In this document: in pieces, positions 8,170 through 17,607 of the stretch
Position numbering within the stretch: position 1 is the stretch's first letter
Layout of the letters: every line of letters starts with the position of its first letter
The notes under the pieces: generated by a model
Told to the model about the DNA's origin: nothing
Database searches by the model: none
Seen by the model: only the letters and a program-made list of their open reading frames with translations
Program-made: the position numbers and the translations under genes
Source of the DNA: Bradyrhizobium cosmicum
Lineage (GTDB): Bacteria > Pseudomonadota > Alphaproteobacteria > Rhizobiales > Xanthobacteraceae
Assembly: GCF_007290395.2 (NCBI RefSeq)
Contig: NZ_CP041656.2
Location: forward strand, 5,704,001-5,768,000
DNA length: 64,000 bases
Reading direction: 5' to 3'

Positions 8170-9267
8170 TCAGTCGAGCGCGTGCGCGATCACCTTGCGC
8201 ATGACGTTCGGCAGCGCTTCGCCGGCAAGGGTTGCGATCGGCACCCAGCGCATGCCCACGGGCGCGCGGGTGCGGGCCTCGGCTTTCGCCGTGTAGACCA
8301 CCAGTTCCAGCGGAAAGTGCGTGAAGACGTGGGTGACGACGCCCACCTTGCGCTGCCAGCGCGACAGCCCTTTCATCGCCGGCGCCTGCTGTTTCGCTGC
8401 AGCGTCGTCCTGTCCGGCGGTCCAGTCCGAGCCCGGCACTTCCGTCATGCCGCCGAGCAGGCCCTTTTCGGGACGGGATCGAACCAGCAGTTCGTCACCG
8501 CGCGTGACGACGAAGGCCGCGCCCCGCCGCAACGTCCCGCTCTTCTTCGGCGCCTTGCGCGGGAAGCTTTCCTGGATTCCCTTTACCCGCGCGGTGCAAT
8601 CCTCGTTCAGCGGACACAGCGAGCAGGCCGGCTTCTTCGGCGTGCAGATCGAAGAGCCCAGATCCATCAGCGCCTGCGCGCTATCGCCGGCGCGGGAGTT
8701 GGCGAGCAGCGTCGCCGCCAATTGCTGGATCAGTGGTTTTGCCTGCGGGAGTTCTTCTTCAACGGCAAAGAGCCGCGACACCACGCGCTCGATATTGCCG
8801 TCGACCGGCATGGTGTGACGATCGAACGCGATCGCCGCAATCGCCGCTGCCGTGTAAGGCCCGATCCCCGGCAACGCGCGCAGGCCTTCCTCGGTGTCGG
8901 GAAACACCCCGCCATGCTCTCGCGTCACCGCGACCGCGCAGGCGTGGAGATTTCGCGCGCGCGAGTAGTAACCGAGCCCGGCCCACATCCGCAGCACGTC
9001 GTCCTGCGACGCCCGCCCCAGCGCGGTGACGTCGGGCCATCGCGCGACGAATTTCTCGAAATAGGGGCCGACCGCCTTGACGGTGGTCTGCTGCAGCATG
9101 ATCTCCGACAGCCATACCCGGTAAGGATCCGACGCCTCCCCAGGCATCGCGCGCCAGGGCAGACGACGGCGATGGCGGTCGTACCAGGCAAGCAGTGCGA
9201 TCGGGCGCGACGAGATCTCCGCCTGACCGGGTTCCGATTTCGCCTTCAGCGCGGATTTGTGGCTCAT
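8170..9267 (-). CDS. mutY: A/G-specific adenine glycosylase
   Basis: 365 residues. The helix-hairpin-helix LPGIGPYTAAAIAAIAF is followed by the catalytic Asp in MPVDGNIERV. An iron-sulfur cluster motif C-x6-C-x2-C-x5-C is visible in ICTPKKPACSLCPLNEDC. The C-terminal third (from about 240) is a NUDIX-like domain that recognises 8-oxoguanine. The enzyme removes adenine mispaired with 8-oxoG. The start at 9267 (MSHKSALK) is chosen because upstream residues to 9408 are not family-like. It diverges from the DciA-like gene. Confidence 0.95.
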   Translation of the reverse strand: MSHKSALKAKSEPGQAEISSRPIALLAWYDRHRRRLPWRAMPGEASDPYRVWLSEIMLQQTTVKAVGPYFEKFVARWPDVTALGRASQDDVLRMWAGLGYYSRARNLHACAVAVTREHGGVFPDTEEGLRALPGIGPYTAAAIAAIAFDRHTMPVDGNIERVVSRLFAVEEELPQAKPLIQQLAATLLANSRAGDSAQALMDLGSSICTPKKPACSLCPLNEDCTARVKGIQESFPRKAPKKSGTLRRGAAFVVTRGDELLVRSRPEKGLLGGMTEVPGSDWTAGQDDAAAKQQAPAMKGLSRWQRKVGVVTHVFTHFPLELVVYTAKAEARTRAPVGMRWVPIATLAGEALPNVMRKVIAHALD

Positions 9268-9389
9268 GCTCACACTGTAGCGATGTCGCTCCGATCTCTC
9301 CACGTCAGGCCTGCGCTCGTCCTGGGCATCCACGCCTTTCTTCACGACGAGGAGCCTGTGGGTCGCGCCCCGAAGTGCTATAAGGGTCC

Positions 9390-9881
9390 ATGTCCAAATT
9401 CCCTCCAAAGCCCGGCCCCATCAGCGCCAAGCCGCTCGCGATGCTGCTCAACGACGTCTTTGCGGAGGCCTACGCCAAGCAGGGCTTTGCCTCGCGCGAG
9501 CTGGTGACGCGGTGGGCGCAGATTGCCGGGCCGGAGATCGCGGCCCATGCCGAGCCGCTCAAAATGCAATGGCCGCGGCCGGTCGAAGGCCAGCCGCAAG
9601 AGCCGGCAACCCTGGTGCTGCGGGTCGAAGGACCGATGGCGCTGGAGATCCAGCACTCCGCCGACGTGATCCTGGAGCGGGTCAACCGCTTCTTCGGCTG
9701 GAGCGCGGTCGGCAAGCTGGCTTTCCGCCAGGCCCCCTTGTCGCGGCCCCGGGCCCGGAAGCGGCCCGGCCCCCCGGACCCGCAGGCCGTCGCCAAGGTG
9801 GCGGAGAGCCTTGGCCAGATCGAAGATGAAGAACTGAAGACGGCGCTGGCCCGTCTCGGGGCCGCCATCAAGCGAAATTGA
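9390..9881 (+). CDS. DciA-like protein (DUF721)
   Basis: 163 residues with a DUF721 domain (about 15-125): MLLNDVFAEAYAKQGFASREL, then RWAQIAGPEIAAHAEPL, and a strand ending in ALEIQHSADVILERVNRFFG. DUF721 proteins include DciA, the replicative helicase loader or operator in bacteria lacking DnaC. The C-terminal tail (about 120-163) is Arg/Pro-rich then helical. The divergent neighbour is mutY and the next gene is a DsbA-like oxidoreductase, with smc behind. Domain call is solid; the helicase role is inferred from the family. Confidence 0.85.
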   Translation: MSKFPPKPGPISAKPLAMLLNDVFAEAYAKQGFASRELVTRWAQIAGPEIAAHAEPLKMQWPRPVEGQPQEPATLVLRVEGPMALEIQHSADVILERVNRFFGWSAVGKLAFRQAPLSRPRARKRPGPPDPQAVAKVAESLGQIEDEELKTALARLGAAIKRN

Positions 9882-10008
9882 GCCTCATTTTGCGGTCAAT
9901 CTGGACCTGTCCTTGCGGCGCGCCATTGCCACAAACGACGTTTCAAGCTAGCGACAGGCCGCCTGAACTGGAACTTCGGGCGAGACCACGCCAATCCGGG
10001 AGCCGACC

Positions 10009-10680
10009 TTGATCATCACCCGCCGCGCCTTCAACACGATGCTGTCGCTGACCGGGCTTGCCGCGCTCGCCGGACTGTCGCCGCTGCGGTTCGTCTCCGA
10101 AGCCATGATCCCTGAAGCCATGGCGCAGGCCGCCGGCGATGTGGCCAAGCCCGTCTCGCTGCCCGACATGGCGCTCGGCCCGAAGGACGCCGCGGTCACC
10201 ATCACCGAATACGCCTCGATGACCTGCCCGCATTGCGCGGCCTTCAACGAGCAGGTGTTCCCCAAGATCAAGTCGGAATACATCGACACCGGCAAGGTGC
10301 GTTACATCTTCCGCGAGTTCCCGCTCGACATCAAAGCCGCTGCCGGCTCGATGCTGTCGCGCTGCATCGCCAAGGACGACGCGCCGAAATACTTTGCCGT
10401 CACCGACATGCTGTTCCGCCAGCAGAACGACTGGGTGCTGAAGAACACCACCGAGACCCTGACCCGGATCGGCAAGCAGGCCGGCCTCACCCAGAGCCAG
10501 GTCGAGGCCTGCCTGAAGGACCAGGCGCTGCTCGACAAGATCGCCGCCGACCAGAAATATGCCAGCGACGTGCTGAAAGTGGATTCGACGCCGACCTTCT
10601 TCATCAACGGCGAGAAGATCAAGGGCGAGACCTCGTTCGAGGAATTCGCCAAGAAGATCAATCCGCTGCTGAAGAGCTGA
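10009..10680 (+). CDS. DsbA-family periplasmic thiol:disulfide oxidoreductase
   Basis: 223 residues starting at TTG 10009 with GGGAG upstream. The N-terminus ITRRAFNTMLSLTGLAALAG looks like a twin-arginine signal. The thioredoxin domain has YASMTCPHCAAFNEQVFPKI, giving the CPHC redox site near residue 74, then an inserted helical region, and the cis-proline segment DSTPTFFINGEKIKG near the C-terminus. It probably oxidises or isomerises disulfides in exported proteins (DsbA/BdbD/ScsC-like group). Spacing to smc is 217 bp, so it is likely its own unit. Confidence 0.9.
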   Translation: MIITRRAFNTMLSLTGLAALAGLSPLRFVSEAMIPEAMAQAAGDVAKPVSLPDMALGPKDAAVTITEYASMTCPHCAAFNEQVFPKIKSEYIDTGKVRYIFREFPLDIKAAAGSMLSRCIAKDDAPKYFAVTDMLFRQQNDWVLKNTTETLTRIGKQAGLTQSQVEACLKDQALLDKIAADQKYASDVLKVDSTPTFFINGEKIKGETSFEEFAKKINPLLKS

Positions 10681-10897
10681 TTCGCTCGTCAAGATTCAGA
10701 TTCGCATCTCGAAAGCCGTATCTTTCCTGTCATAAATCCCTTGGGAAAAGCGGCTTTCGCCGGTTGCCCTCGCGACGCACCGCGGCCATTGTCCAGCCGC
10801 ATGAGGCGCCTCGCGCGACTCGCCCGGATATCGACATTGCCTTCCATGGTATTGTCCCGGCAGGGGGATTCGCGCCTGCCAACAGAGATGCGTGCTT

Positions 10898-13800
10898 ATG
10901 AAAATCACCCGCCTGCGCCTTCACGGCTTCAAGTCCTTCGTTGAGGCCACCGACTTCGTCATCGAGCCCGGCCTGACCGGCGTGGTCGGCCCCAACGGCT
11001 GCGGCAAGTCGAATCTCGTCGAAGCGCTGCGCTGGGCGATGGGCGAGACCTCGTACAAGTCGCTGCGTGCCGCCGACATGGACGCGGTGATCTTCGCCGG
11101 CTCCGGCAACCGTCCCGCGCGCAACCACGCCGAAGTGACGATGACGATCGACAATTCCGATCGTACCGCGCCGGCGGCGATGAACGACAGCCAGCTCCTG
11201 GAAATCTCCCGCCGCATCGAGCGCGAGGCCGGCTCGGTCTATCGCATCAACGGCCGCGACGTGCGCGCCCGCGACGTGCAGATCCTGTTCGCCGACGCCG
11301 CCACCGGCGCGCGCTCGCCGGCCCTCGTCCACCAGGGCAAGATCGGCGAGATCATCCAGGCCAAGCCCGAGCAGCGCCGCCGCGTGCTGGAAGACGCCGC
11401 CGGCGTCGCCGGCCTGCACGCCCGCCGCCACGAGGCCGAGCTGCGGCTCAAGGCCGCCGAAACCAACCTCACCCGCGTCGAGGACGTGATCGGCCAGCTC
11501 GCGGGGCAAATGGAAGGCCTGAAAAAGCAGGCCCGCCAGGCCGTGCGCTATCGCGAGGTCGCGGCCAAGGTCCGCAAGGCCGAAGCCACCCTGTTCCACC
11601 TGCGCTGGATCGGCGCCCATGCCGACGTCAGCGAATCCGGCCAGACCCACGATCTCGCCGTGCGCGAGATGGCCGAGCGCACCCAGCACCAGGCCGAGGC
11701 GGCCCGCATCCAGGCCATCCGAGCCACCGAGATGCCGGCGCTGCGCGATGCCGAGGCGCGCGCCGCGGCCGGGCTGCAGCGCCTGACCAATGCGCGCGAG
11801 CTGCTCGATCGCGAGGAAGAGCGCGCCAAGGAACGCGTGGCCGAGCTCGAGCGCCGCCTGGCGCAGTTCGAAGGCGACATCTCGCGCGCCCAGCAGCAGA
11901 CCATGGACGCCGACGTCGCGCTGCAGCGGCTCGACGCCGAAGACGCCGAGTTGAAGGAAGAGATCAAGTCGCGCGTCGAGAAGCGCTCCGGCGTCGACGA
12001 GCGCGTCGCGGAAGCCGAGGCGACGCTGACCGAGACCGAGCAGCAGTTCGCCGAGCTGACCACCGCACTCGCCGACCTCACCGCCAAGCGCAACCAGCTC
12101 GAGGCCAATGTCCGTACCCACCGCGACAAGCTCGCCCGGCTCGACCAGGAAATTTCGAACGTCGCGGCCGAAGAGCAGAAGCTCGCGGATGAAACCGGCG
12201 GGTTCGGCGATCTCGACGAGCTGACCGCGACTGTCGAGACCGCCGAACAGACGCTGGCTGCTTCGGAAGCCGCCGCGCAGGCGAGCGAAGCGGCGCATCT
12301 CGCCGCCCGCCAGACCCTGGAATCCTCGCGCTCGCCGCTTGTCGAAGCCGACAAGCGCGTGCAGCGGCTCGACACCGAGGCGCGCACGATCTCCAAGATC
12401 GTCAACGGCGAAACCAAGAACCTGTGGCCGCCGATCATCGACGGCATCACTGTCGACAAGGGTTTTGAGAAGGCGATCGGCGCCGCGCTCGGTGACGATC
12501 TCGACGCGCCGGTCGATCCGTCGGCGCCGATGCGCTGGACCAATGCCGGCGTCACCGAGGGCGATCCGGAGCTTCCCGAAGGCGTCGTGCCGCTCGCCAA
12601 CCATGTGCAGGCGCCGACCGAGCTGGCCCGCCGTCTGGCGCAGATCGGCGTAGTGCCGCGCGAGCGCGGTGCCGAGCTGGTCTCGCAGCTCAAGACCGGC
12701 CAGCGGCTGGTCTCACCCGAGGGCGACGTCTGGCGCTGGGACGGCTTTGTCGCCGCCGCCCACGCCCCGACCGGCGCTGCACGGCGGCTTGCCGAGCGCG
12801 CCCGCCTCGTCGACATCGAGAACGAGCTGGAGCAGGCCCGCATCGATGCGCAGATCAAGCGTCAGGCGCTGGAGAATGCCGAAGCCGAGCTGCAGATGGC
12901 GGCCAGCACCGAAGCCGCCTCGCGTGAAGCCTGGCGCGCCGCGCAACGCGAACTGAACGTCGCGCGCGAGCGCCATGCCACCGCCGAGCGCGAGATCAGC
13001 CGTCGCGCCGCACGCAAGGCAACGCTGTCGGAAGCTCACAGCCGTCTCGCCGCCGACCGCGCCGAAGCGGAGGCCGCGTACGAGTACGCCGAGGCCGGCA
13101 TCACCGAGCTGCCGTCGAGCGAGGATACCGAGACCCGTCTTGCCGCCGTCCGCAGCGACATCGAGGGCCACCGCCGCATGGCCGCCCAGGTCCGCGCCGA
13201 GGCGCAGGCGCTGGCGCGCGAGGCCGAGCTTGCCGACCGCCGCGTGCAGGCGATCCTCGCCGAACGCACCGAGTGGCAGAACCGCAAGGAGAGCGCGGCC
13301 TCCCACATCGACACCATCCAGACCCGCATCACCGAGGTCTCGATCGAGCGCAGCGATCTCGAAAATGCGCCGCAGGTATTTGCCGAGAAGCGTAGCGCGT
13401 TGATCACCGAGATCGAATACGCCGAGAACGACCGCCGCATGGCCGCCGACGCGCTCGCCACCGCGGAAGCCGCGATGGCGGAGACCGATCGCGTCGCCAA
13501 GCTGACGCTGGAAGCGCTCTCCGCCTCCCGCGAAGCCACGGCCCGCGCCGAGGAGCGCATGGAAAGCGCGCGGCGTCGGCTCGAGGATATCGAGCGCGAG
13601 ATTCGCGACATGCTGGAGGTCGAGCCGCAGGCCGTCGCCGGCCTTGCCGAGATCGAGCCCGGCGCGGAGCTGCCGCCGCTGCACGACATCGAGGAAGACC
13701 TCGAAAAGATGCGCCGCGACCGCGAGCGCCTCGGCGCAGTCAACCTGCGCGCCGAGGAAGAGCTGCGCGAGGTCGAGACCCAGCACACCAGTCTGGTTAC

Positions 13801-14362
13801 CGAACGTGACGATCTGGTTGAAGCCATCAAGCGGCTGCGCCAGGGCATCCAGAGCCTCAACAAGGAGGCGCGCGAGCGCCTGCTGACCTCGTTCGAGGTC
13901 GTCAACAACCACTTCAAGCGCTTGTTCGTGGAGCTGTTCGGCGGCGGCGAAGCGGCACTGCATTTGATCGAGAGCGACGACCCGCTGGAAGCCGGTCTGG
14001 AGATCATCGCCAAGCCGCCCGGCAAGAAGCCGCAGACGCTGTCGCTGCTCTCGGGCGGTGAGCAGGCGCTGACCGCGATGGCGCTGATCTTCGCGGTGTT
14101 CCTCACCAACCCTTCGCCGATCTGCGTGCTGGACGAAGTCGACGCGCCGCTCGACGACCACAACGTCGAACGGTACTGCAACCTCCTGCACGAGATGACC
14201 AGCTCGACCGACACGCGCTTCATCATCATCACGCACAACCCGATCACGATGGCGCGGATGAACCGGCTGTTCGGCGTCACCATGGCCGAGCGCGGCGTCT
14301 CGCAGCTCGTGTCGGTGAGCCTGTCAGAGGCGGTAGACATTCTCGACCAGAACGTGGCGTGA
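10898..14362 (+). CDS. smc: Chromosome segregation protein SMC
   Basis: 1154 residues, the usual SMC length. The N-terminal ATPase lobe has Walker A GPNGCGKSN (about 33-41). Two long coiled coils (about 170-500 and 640-980) flank a hinge that includes GFEKAIGAALGDDLDAP. The C-terminal lobe has the ABC signature LSGGEQAL and Walker B CVLDEVDAPLDDHN. It forms the condensin-like complex that organises chromosomes. The ATG at 10898 is preferred; a GTG at 10892 would add two residues. The scpA/scpB partners are not in this window. Confidence 0.96.
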   Translation: MKITRLRLHGFKSFVEATDFVIEPGLTGVVGPNGCGKSNLVEALRWAMGETSYKSLRAADMDAVIFAGSGNRPARNHAEVTMTIDNSDRTAPAAMNDSQLLEISRRIEREAGSVYRINGRDVRARDVQILFADAATGARSPALVHQGKIGEIIQAKPEQRRRVLEDAAGVAGLHARRHEAELRLKAAETNLTRVEDVIGQLAGQMEGLKKQARQAVRYREVAAKVRKAEATLFHLRWIGAHADVSESGQTHDLAVREMAERTQHQAEAARIQAIRATEMPALRDAEARAAAGLQRLTNARELLDREEERAKERVAELERRLAQFEGDISRAQQQTMDADVALQRLDAEDAELKEEIKSRVEKRSGVDERVAEAEATLTETEQQFAELTTALADLTAKRNQLEANVRTHRDKLARLDQEISNVAAEEQKLADETGGFGDLDELTATVETAEQTLAASEAAAQASEAAHLAARQTLESSRSPLVEADKRVQRLDTEARTISKIVNGETKNLWPPIIDGITVDKGFEKAIGAALGDDLDAPVDPSAPMRWTNAGVTEGDPELPEGVVPLANHVQAPTELARRLAQIGVVPRERGAELVSQLKTGQRLVSPEGDVWRWDGFVAAAHAPTGAARRLAERARLVDIENELEQARIDAQIKRQALENAEAELQMAASTEAASREAWRAAQRELNVARERHATAEREISRRAARKATLSEAHSRLAADRAEAEAAYEYAEAGITELPSSEDTETRLAAVRSDIEGHRRMAAQVRAEAQALAREAELADRRVQAILAERTEWQNRKESAASHIDTIQTRITEVSIERSDLENAPQVFAEKRSALITEIEYAENDRRMAADALATAEAAMAETDRVAKLTLEALSASREATARAEERMESARRRLEDIEREIRDMLEVEPQAVAGLAEIEPGAELPPLHDIEEDLEKMRRDRERLGAVNLRAEEELREVETQHTSLVTERDDLVEAIKRLRQGIQSLNKEARERLLTSFEVVNNHFKRLFVELFGGGEAALHLIESDDPLEAGLEIIAKPPGKKPQTLSLLSGGEQALTAMALIFAVFLTNPSPICVLDEVDAPLDDHNVERYCNLLHEMTSSTDTRFIIITHNPITMARMNRLFGVTMAERGVSQLVSVSLSEAVDILDQNVA

Positions 14363-14375
14363 GGCCGGGGTCGTC

Positions 14376-14489
14376 CCGAAACCATCGACATCATCATCCG
14401 CGAAGGCGGATGATCCAGTATGCCGCCCCCTCTCGGTTTGACGGCCCTATCTCGGAGTCCTGGATGCCCCGCCTTCGCGGGGCATGACA
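14376..14489. repeat. Dispersed palindromic intergenic repeat, second type
   Basis: Two hairpins in direct neighbourhood: TCATCCGC-GAAG-GCGGATGA at 14394-14413 and GCCCCGC-CTTC-GCGGGGC at 14466-14483, with related flanking text (GATCCAGTATGCCG and CCTGGATGCC, partly inverse). It lies between smc and the Rsm22-like gene and ends 5 bp before that gene's ATG. It may end smc transcription and leaves no room for a normal ribosome binding site for the next gene. Confidence 0.65.
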
Positions 14490-14493
14490 GCGG

Positions 14494-15474
14494 ATGATGA
14501 TCTCGCCCACACTTCCACCTGAACTGAAAGCGGCCCTCGACGGCAAGCTTCAGGGCTTCTCGCGCACCGACGCGGCACAGCGCTCGCAGAAGATCTCGAC
14601 CACCTATCGGGCTGGCGGCGGCTCCGGCACCATCAAGTCGGAGGCCGATGCGCTCGCCTATGCGCTTGCACGGATGCCTGCGACCTACGCGGCGGTAGCC
14701 GCAAGCCTCAATGCACTGACCGAGATTGCACCGGACCTTGCCCCGAAAACACTGCTCGACGTCGGCGCAGGCCCCGGCACGGCAAGCTGGGCTGCCGCTG
14801 AGGCCTTTCCGTCGCTGCAGGATTTCACGCTGCTCGATGCCAACGCCACGCTCAGCCGGCTCGCGCTCGAACTCGCCCGCGACAGCACGCGCCTGGCAGA
14901 GTGCCGCTACCTGCCGGGCGATGCCGGCGGCAACCTCGCCGAGGTCTTGCAGGCCGATCTGGTCGTTGCAAGCTACATCATCGGCGAACTCAGTGAAGTT
15001 GATCAGCGCAAGCTCGCGGAGGCCATGTGGGCCAAGGCACGCCACGCGCTGATCGTGATCGAGCCCGGCACGCCCGCAGGCTACGCCCGCATCCTCGCGC
15101 TGCGCCAGCAACTGATCGCAGCCGGCGCCCACGTCGCCGCGCCGTGCCCACACGAAAAACCCTGCCCGCTCACCCCGCCCGACTGGTGCCATTTCAGCCA
15201 GCGCCTGCCGCGCTCCCAGGCTCATCGCCAGATCAAGGGCGCCGACGTGCCATTCGAGGACGAGCGCTTCATCTATGTCGCCCTGACCCGCGCGGCGCCT
15301 GCGAGCCGCGCCTCGCGTGTGCTGGCACCGCCGGATGTCGGCAAGGCCGAGATCACGGCCAAGCTCTGCACCGAACACGGCGTTGAGCTCGGCAGGATTC
15401 CGCGACGTGACAAGGCCGCCTATGCCAGTGCCCGCCGCTGGCGCTGGGGCGATGCCGTCATTGCCGAAAGTTAA
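14494..15474 (+). CDS. Rsm22-like ribosomal assembly methyltransferase
   Basis: 326 residues. The Rossmann methyltransferase core shows LLDVGAGPGTASWAAAEAFP (about 90-109), a SAM-binding loop. Later, APCPHEKPCPLTPPDWCHF gives the Cys cluster typical of Rsm22-family proteins, which in mitochondria support small-subunit assembly. The bacterial role is probably similar, but it is not proven that they methylate anything. ATGs at 14494 and 14497 are both possible. No clear ribosome binding site precedes them because a palindromic repeat abuts the start. Confidence 0.82.
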   Translation: MMISPTLPPELKAALDGKLQGFSRTDAAQRSQKISTTYRAGGGSGTIKSEADALAYALARMPATYAAVAASLNALTEIAPDLAPKTLLDVGAGPGTASWAAAEAFPSLQDFTLLDANATLSRLALELARDSTRLAECRYLPGDAGGNLAEVLQADLVVASYIIGELSEVDQRKLAEAMWAKARHALIVIEPGTPAGYARILALRQQLIAAGAHVAAPCPHEKPCPLTPPDWCHFSQRLPRSQAHRQIKGADVPFEDERFIYVALTRAAPASRASRVLAPPDVGKAEITAKLCTEHGVELGRIPRRDKAAYASARRWRWGDAVIAES

Positions 15475-15612
15475 CCTCGCCCGGCGCTTTTGCCTTGAAC
15501 TCGGATGGCTTCCAATCCGACCAAATCTGACCTTCCCCCTGCACCGGGGCTCTCGCTCCGCGCCAATTTGGTCTAGGCTGCGCCCGCCTTCTTCCCCCTT
15601 CAGGAGTTCTCC

Positions 15613-16173
15613 ATGTCGACCGGCTGGATCGTTCTCGGCGTCATCGTCGTCCTCGTGTTCCTGGCGTTCAGCGCCTACAACCGCCTGGTGGCGCTGGGCC
15701 AGCGCGTGGGCCAGGCCTTTGCCGATATCGACGTGCAGCTCAAGCAGCGCCACGACCTGATCCCGAACCTGGTCGAGACCGTGAAGGGTTATGCCTCGCA
15801 CGAGCGCGGCACGCTCGACGACGTCATCAAGGCGCGCAATTCGGCGATGTCGGCGCAGGGCCCGGCGCAGGTCTCCGCCGCCGAGAACCAGCTCTCCGGC
15901 GCGCTCGGCCGGCTGATCGCGCTGTCGGAGGCTTATCCCGACCTCAAGGCCAACGCCAACTTCCAGCAGCTCGCCAGCGAGCTCTCCGACCTCGAGAACA
16001 AGATCGCGGCGAGCCGCCGCTTCTTCAACAGCGCGGTCCAGGAATACAATACCGGCATCCAGCAGATGCCCGCGGCGTTGTTCGCCGGCATGTTCGGTTT
16101 CACCAAGAAGGACTTCTTCGATCTCGGCGCCAGCCGCACCGAGGTCGAGGCGACGCCGCAGGTGAAGTTCTGA
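15613..16173 (+). CDS. lemA: LemA family protein
   Basis: 186 residues: one N-terminal membrane helix (about 5-22) followed by a four-helix LemA domain with YNRLVALGQRVGQAFADIDV, KQRHDLIPNLVETVKGYA and the conserved ENKIAASRRFFNSAVQEYN. AGGAG lies upstream of the ATG. LemA proteins often pair with membrane proteases or TPM-domain proteins; here an M48 protease follows after 32 bp. The function of the family is still poorly defined. Confidence 0.93.
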   Translation: MSTGWIVLGVIVVLVFLAFSAYNRLVALGQRVGQAFADIDVQLKQRHDLIPNLVETVKGYASHERGTLDDVIKARNSAMSAQGPAQVSAAENQLSGALGRLIALSEAYPDLKANANFQQLASELSDLENKIAASRRFFNSAVQEYNTGIQQMPAALFAGMFGFTKKDFFDLGASRTEVEATPQVKF

Positions 16174-16205
16174 TTTGAGCCGATAGGCCGGCAGGGCATC
16201 GCGTC

Positions 16206-17414
16206 ATGGCCGCGTATGGTCTCTACACGCACATCGCCTCGAACAAGTTCCGTTCGATGCTGCTGCTCGCCGGCCTGTTCGCGCTGGTCTACGTGCTGGT
16301 CTATGCCGGCGCGCTGGTCGCCGAAGTCGTCATCGACGGCAACGAGACCGTTGCCTACTATCTGAGCCGTGCGTTCAGTGACCTGAAAGTCGCCGCGCCG
16401 GTCGCGACGATCGTGGCGGCGGTCTGGATCGTGATCGCCTATTTCTTCCACCAGTCGATGATCGATGCCGTCACGGGCGGCCATGACGTCACCCGGCAGG
16501 AGGAGCCGCGGCTCTACAATCTGCTCGAAAATCTCTGCATCTCGCGCGGCATCACCATGCCGAAGCTGAAGATCATGGAGAGCCCGGCGCTGAACGCGTT
16601 CGCGACCGGCCTCAACCCGCGGCAATATTCGATCACCGTCACCACCGGCCTCCTCGAAGCGCTTGATGACAAGGAGATCGAGGCGGTGCTAGGCCATGAG
16701 CTGACCCACATCAAGAACGGCGACGTGCAGCTGATGGTCGTCGCCGTCATCATCGCGGGCGTGGTCGGCTTCTTTGGCGAATTGTTCTTCCGCCTGTTCA
16801 CCAATTTCAGCTGGAGTTCCGGCGGCTCGTGGTCCTCTGGCTCCTCCTCGTCGTCGCGATCGTCCTCGTCCAGCAGCGACAGCAAGAACTCCGGTGGCGG
16901 CGCGGTGATCGTGATCATCATCGCGGTCGTGCTGATCGTGGTGGCCTGGCTGATGTCGCAGGTGGTCAAGCTCGCGCTGTCGCGATCGCGCGAATATCTC
17001 GCCGACGCCGGCTCGGTCGAGCTGACGAAAGATCCCGACGCCATGATCTCGGCGCTGCGCAAGATCGAGAACCGCGGCGAGCTGCCGGGCGCGACATCGG
17101 CGGTGATGGAGCTGTGCGTCGACAATCCGCGCGAGGGCTTTGCCGATTTGTTCGCGACCCATCCGTCGGTGCAATCCCGCGTTGACGCGCTGGTCAAGTT
17201 CGCCGGGGGCCGCGATCCCGGTCCGCTGCCGCCGCCCGGGGACGAACCCGACGAGCCGGAGCCGCAAGCCGACCAGCCTGACGCCCCGCCGGCGAAGGGA
17301 CCGTGGAACGATGCCGGCGGCTCGGCCAGTCCGCCGCCCGTCCCCGCACCCAACCCGGCCCGGACTGCGGCGGGAAGTCCTATCAACCCGATGGGCCCCT
17401 GGGGCCGCCATTGA
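16206..17414 (+). CDS. HtpX-like M48 membrane zinc metallopeptidase
   Basis: 402 residues. Two N-terminal membrane helices (about 17-42 and 58-82), then the zinc site HELTH (about 163-167) in VLGHELTHIKNGD, with the third ligand Glu in SREYLADAGSVEL. An unusual insert of about 25 residues made almost only of Ser, Gly and Trp sits between the next two membrane helices. The C-terminal 70 residues are Pro-rich and probably disordered. It follows lemA at 32 bp, a pairing seen elsewhere, and probably degrades damaged membrane proteins. Confidence 0.9.
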   Translation: MAAYGLYTHIASNKFRSMLLLAGLFALVYVLVYAGALVAEVVIDGNETVAYYLSRAFSDLKVAAPVATIVAAVWIVIAYFFHQSMIDAVTGGHDVTRQEEPRLYNLLENLCISRGITMPKLKIMESPALNAFATGLNPRQYSITVTTGLLEALDDKEIEAVLGHELTHIKNGDVQLMVVAVIIAGVVGFFGELFFRLFTNFSWSSGGSWSSGSSSSSRSSSSSSDSKNSGGGAVIVIIIAVVLIVVAWLMSQVVKLALSRSREYLADAGSVELTKDPDAMISALRKIENRGELPGATSAVMELCVDNPREGFADLFATHPSVQSRVDALVKFAGGRDPGPLPPPGDEPDEPEPQADQPDAPPAKGPWNDAGGSASPPPVPAPNPARTAAGSPINPMGPWGRH

Positions 17415-17607
17415 GCGCGTGATTTACCGCCGCGCGCGGCAGGTTTTGCGACGGTTGGGAAAAACTCCGGAAATTGCCGCAGCCGGCTGCCAGAGATTTG
17501 AATTCTCCCTTGTTTCTGCCATGTTCGCGCCCAACAGCAGACTCGGGACATCGATTTGGGGCCCGGCCGATTGCAGCTGCGATCGGAGGGCGCGTTAGGG
17601 GACAGCA

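Noticed and set aside
13036..15801. A 921-residue open frame antisense to smc, the smc-Rsm22 spacer and the Rsm22-like gene
   Set aside because: Shadow of high-GC coding sequence: low-complexity, Arg/Ser-rich, no domain, and it crosses an intergenic repeat.
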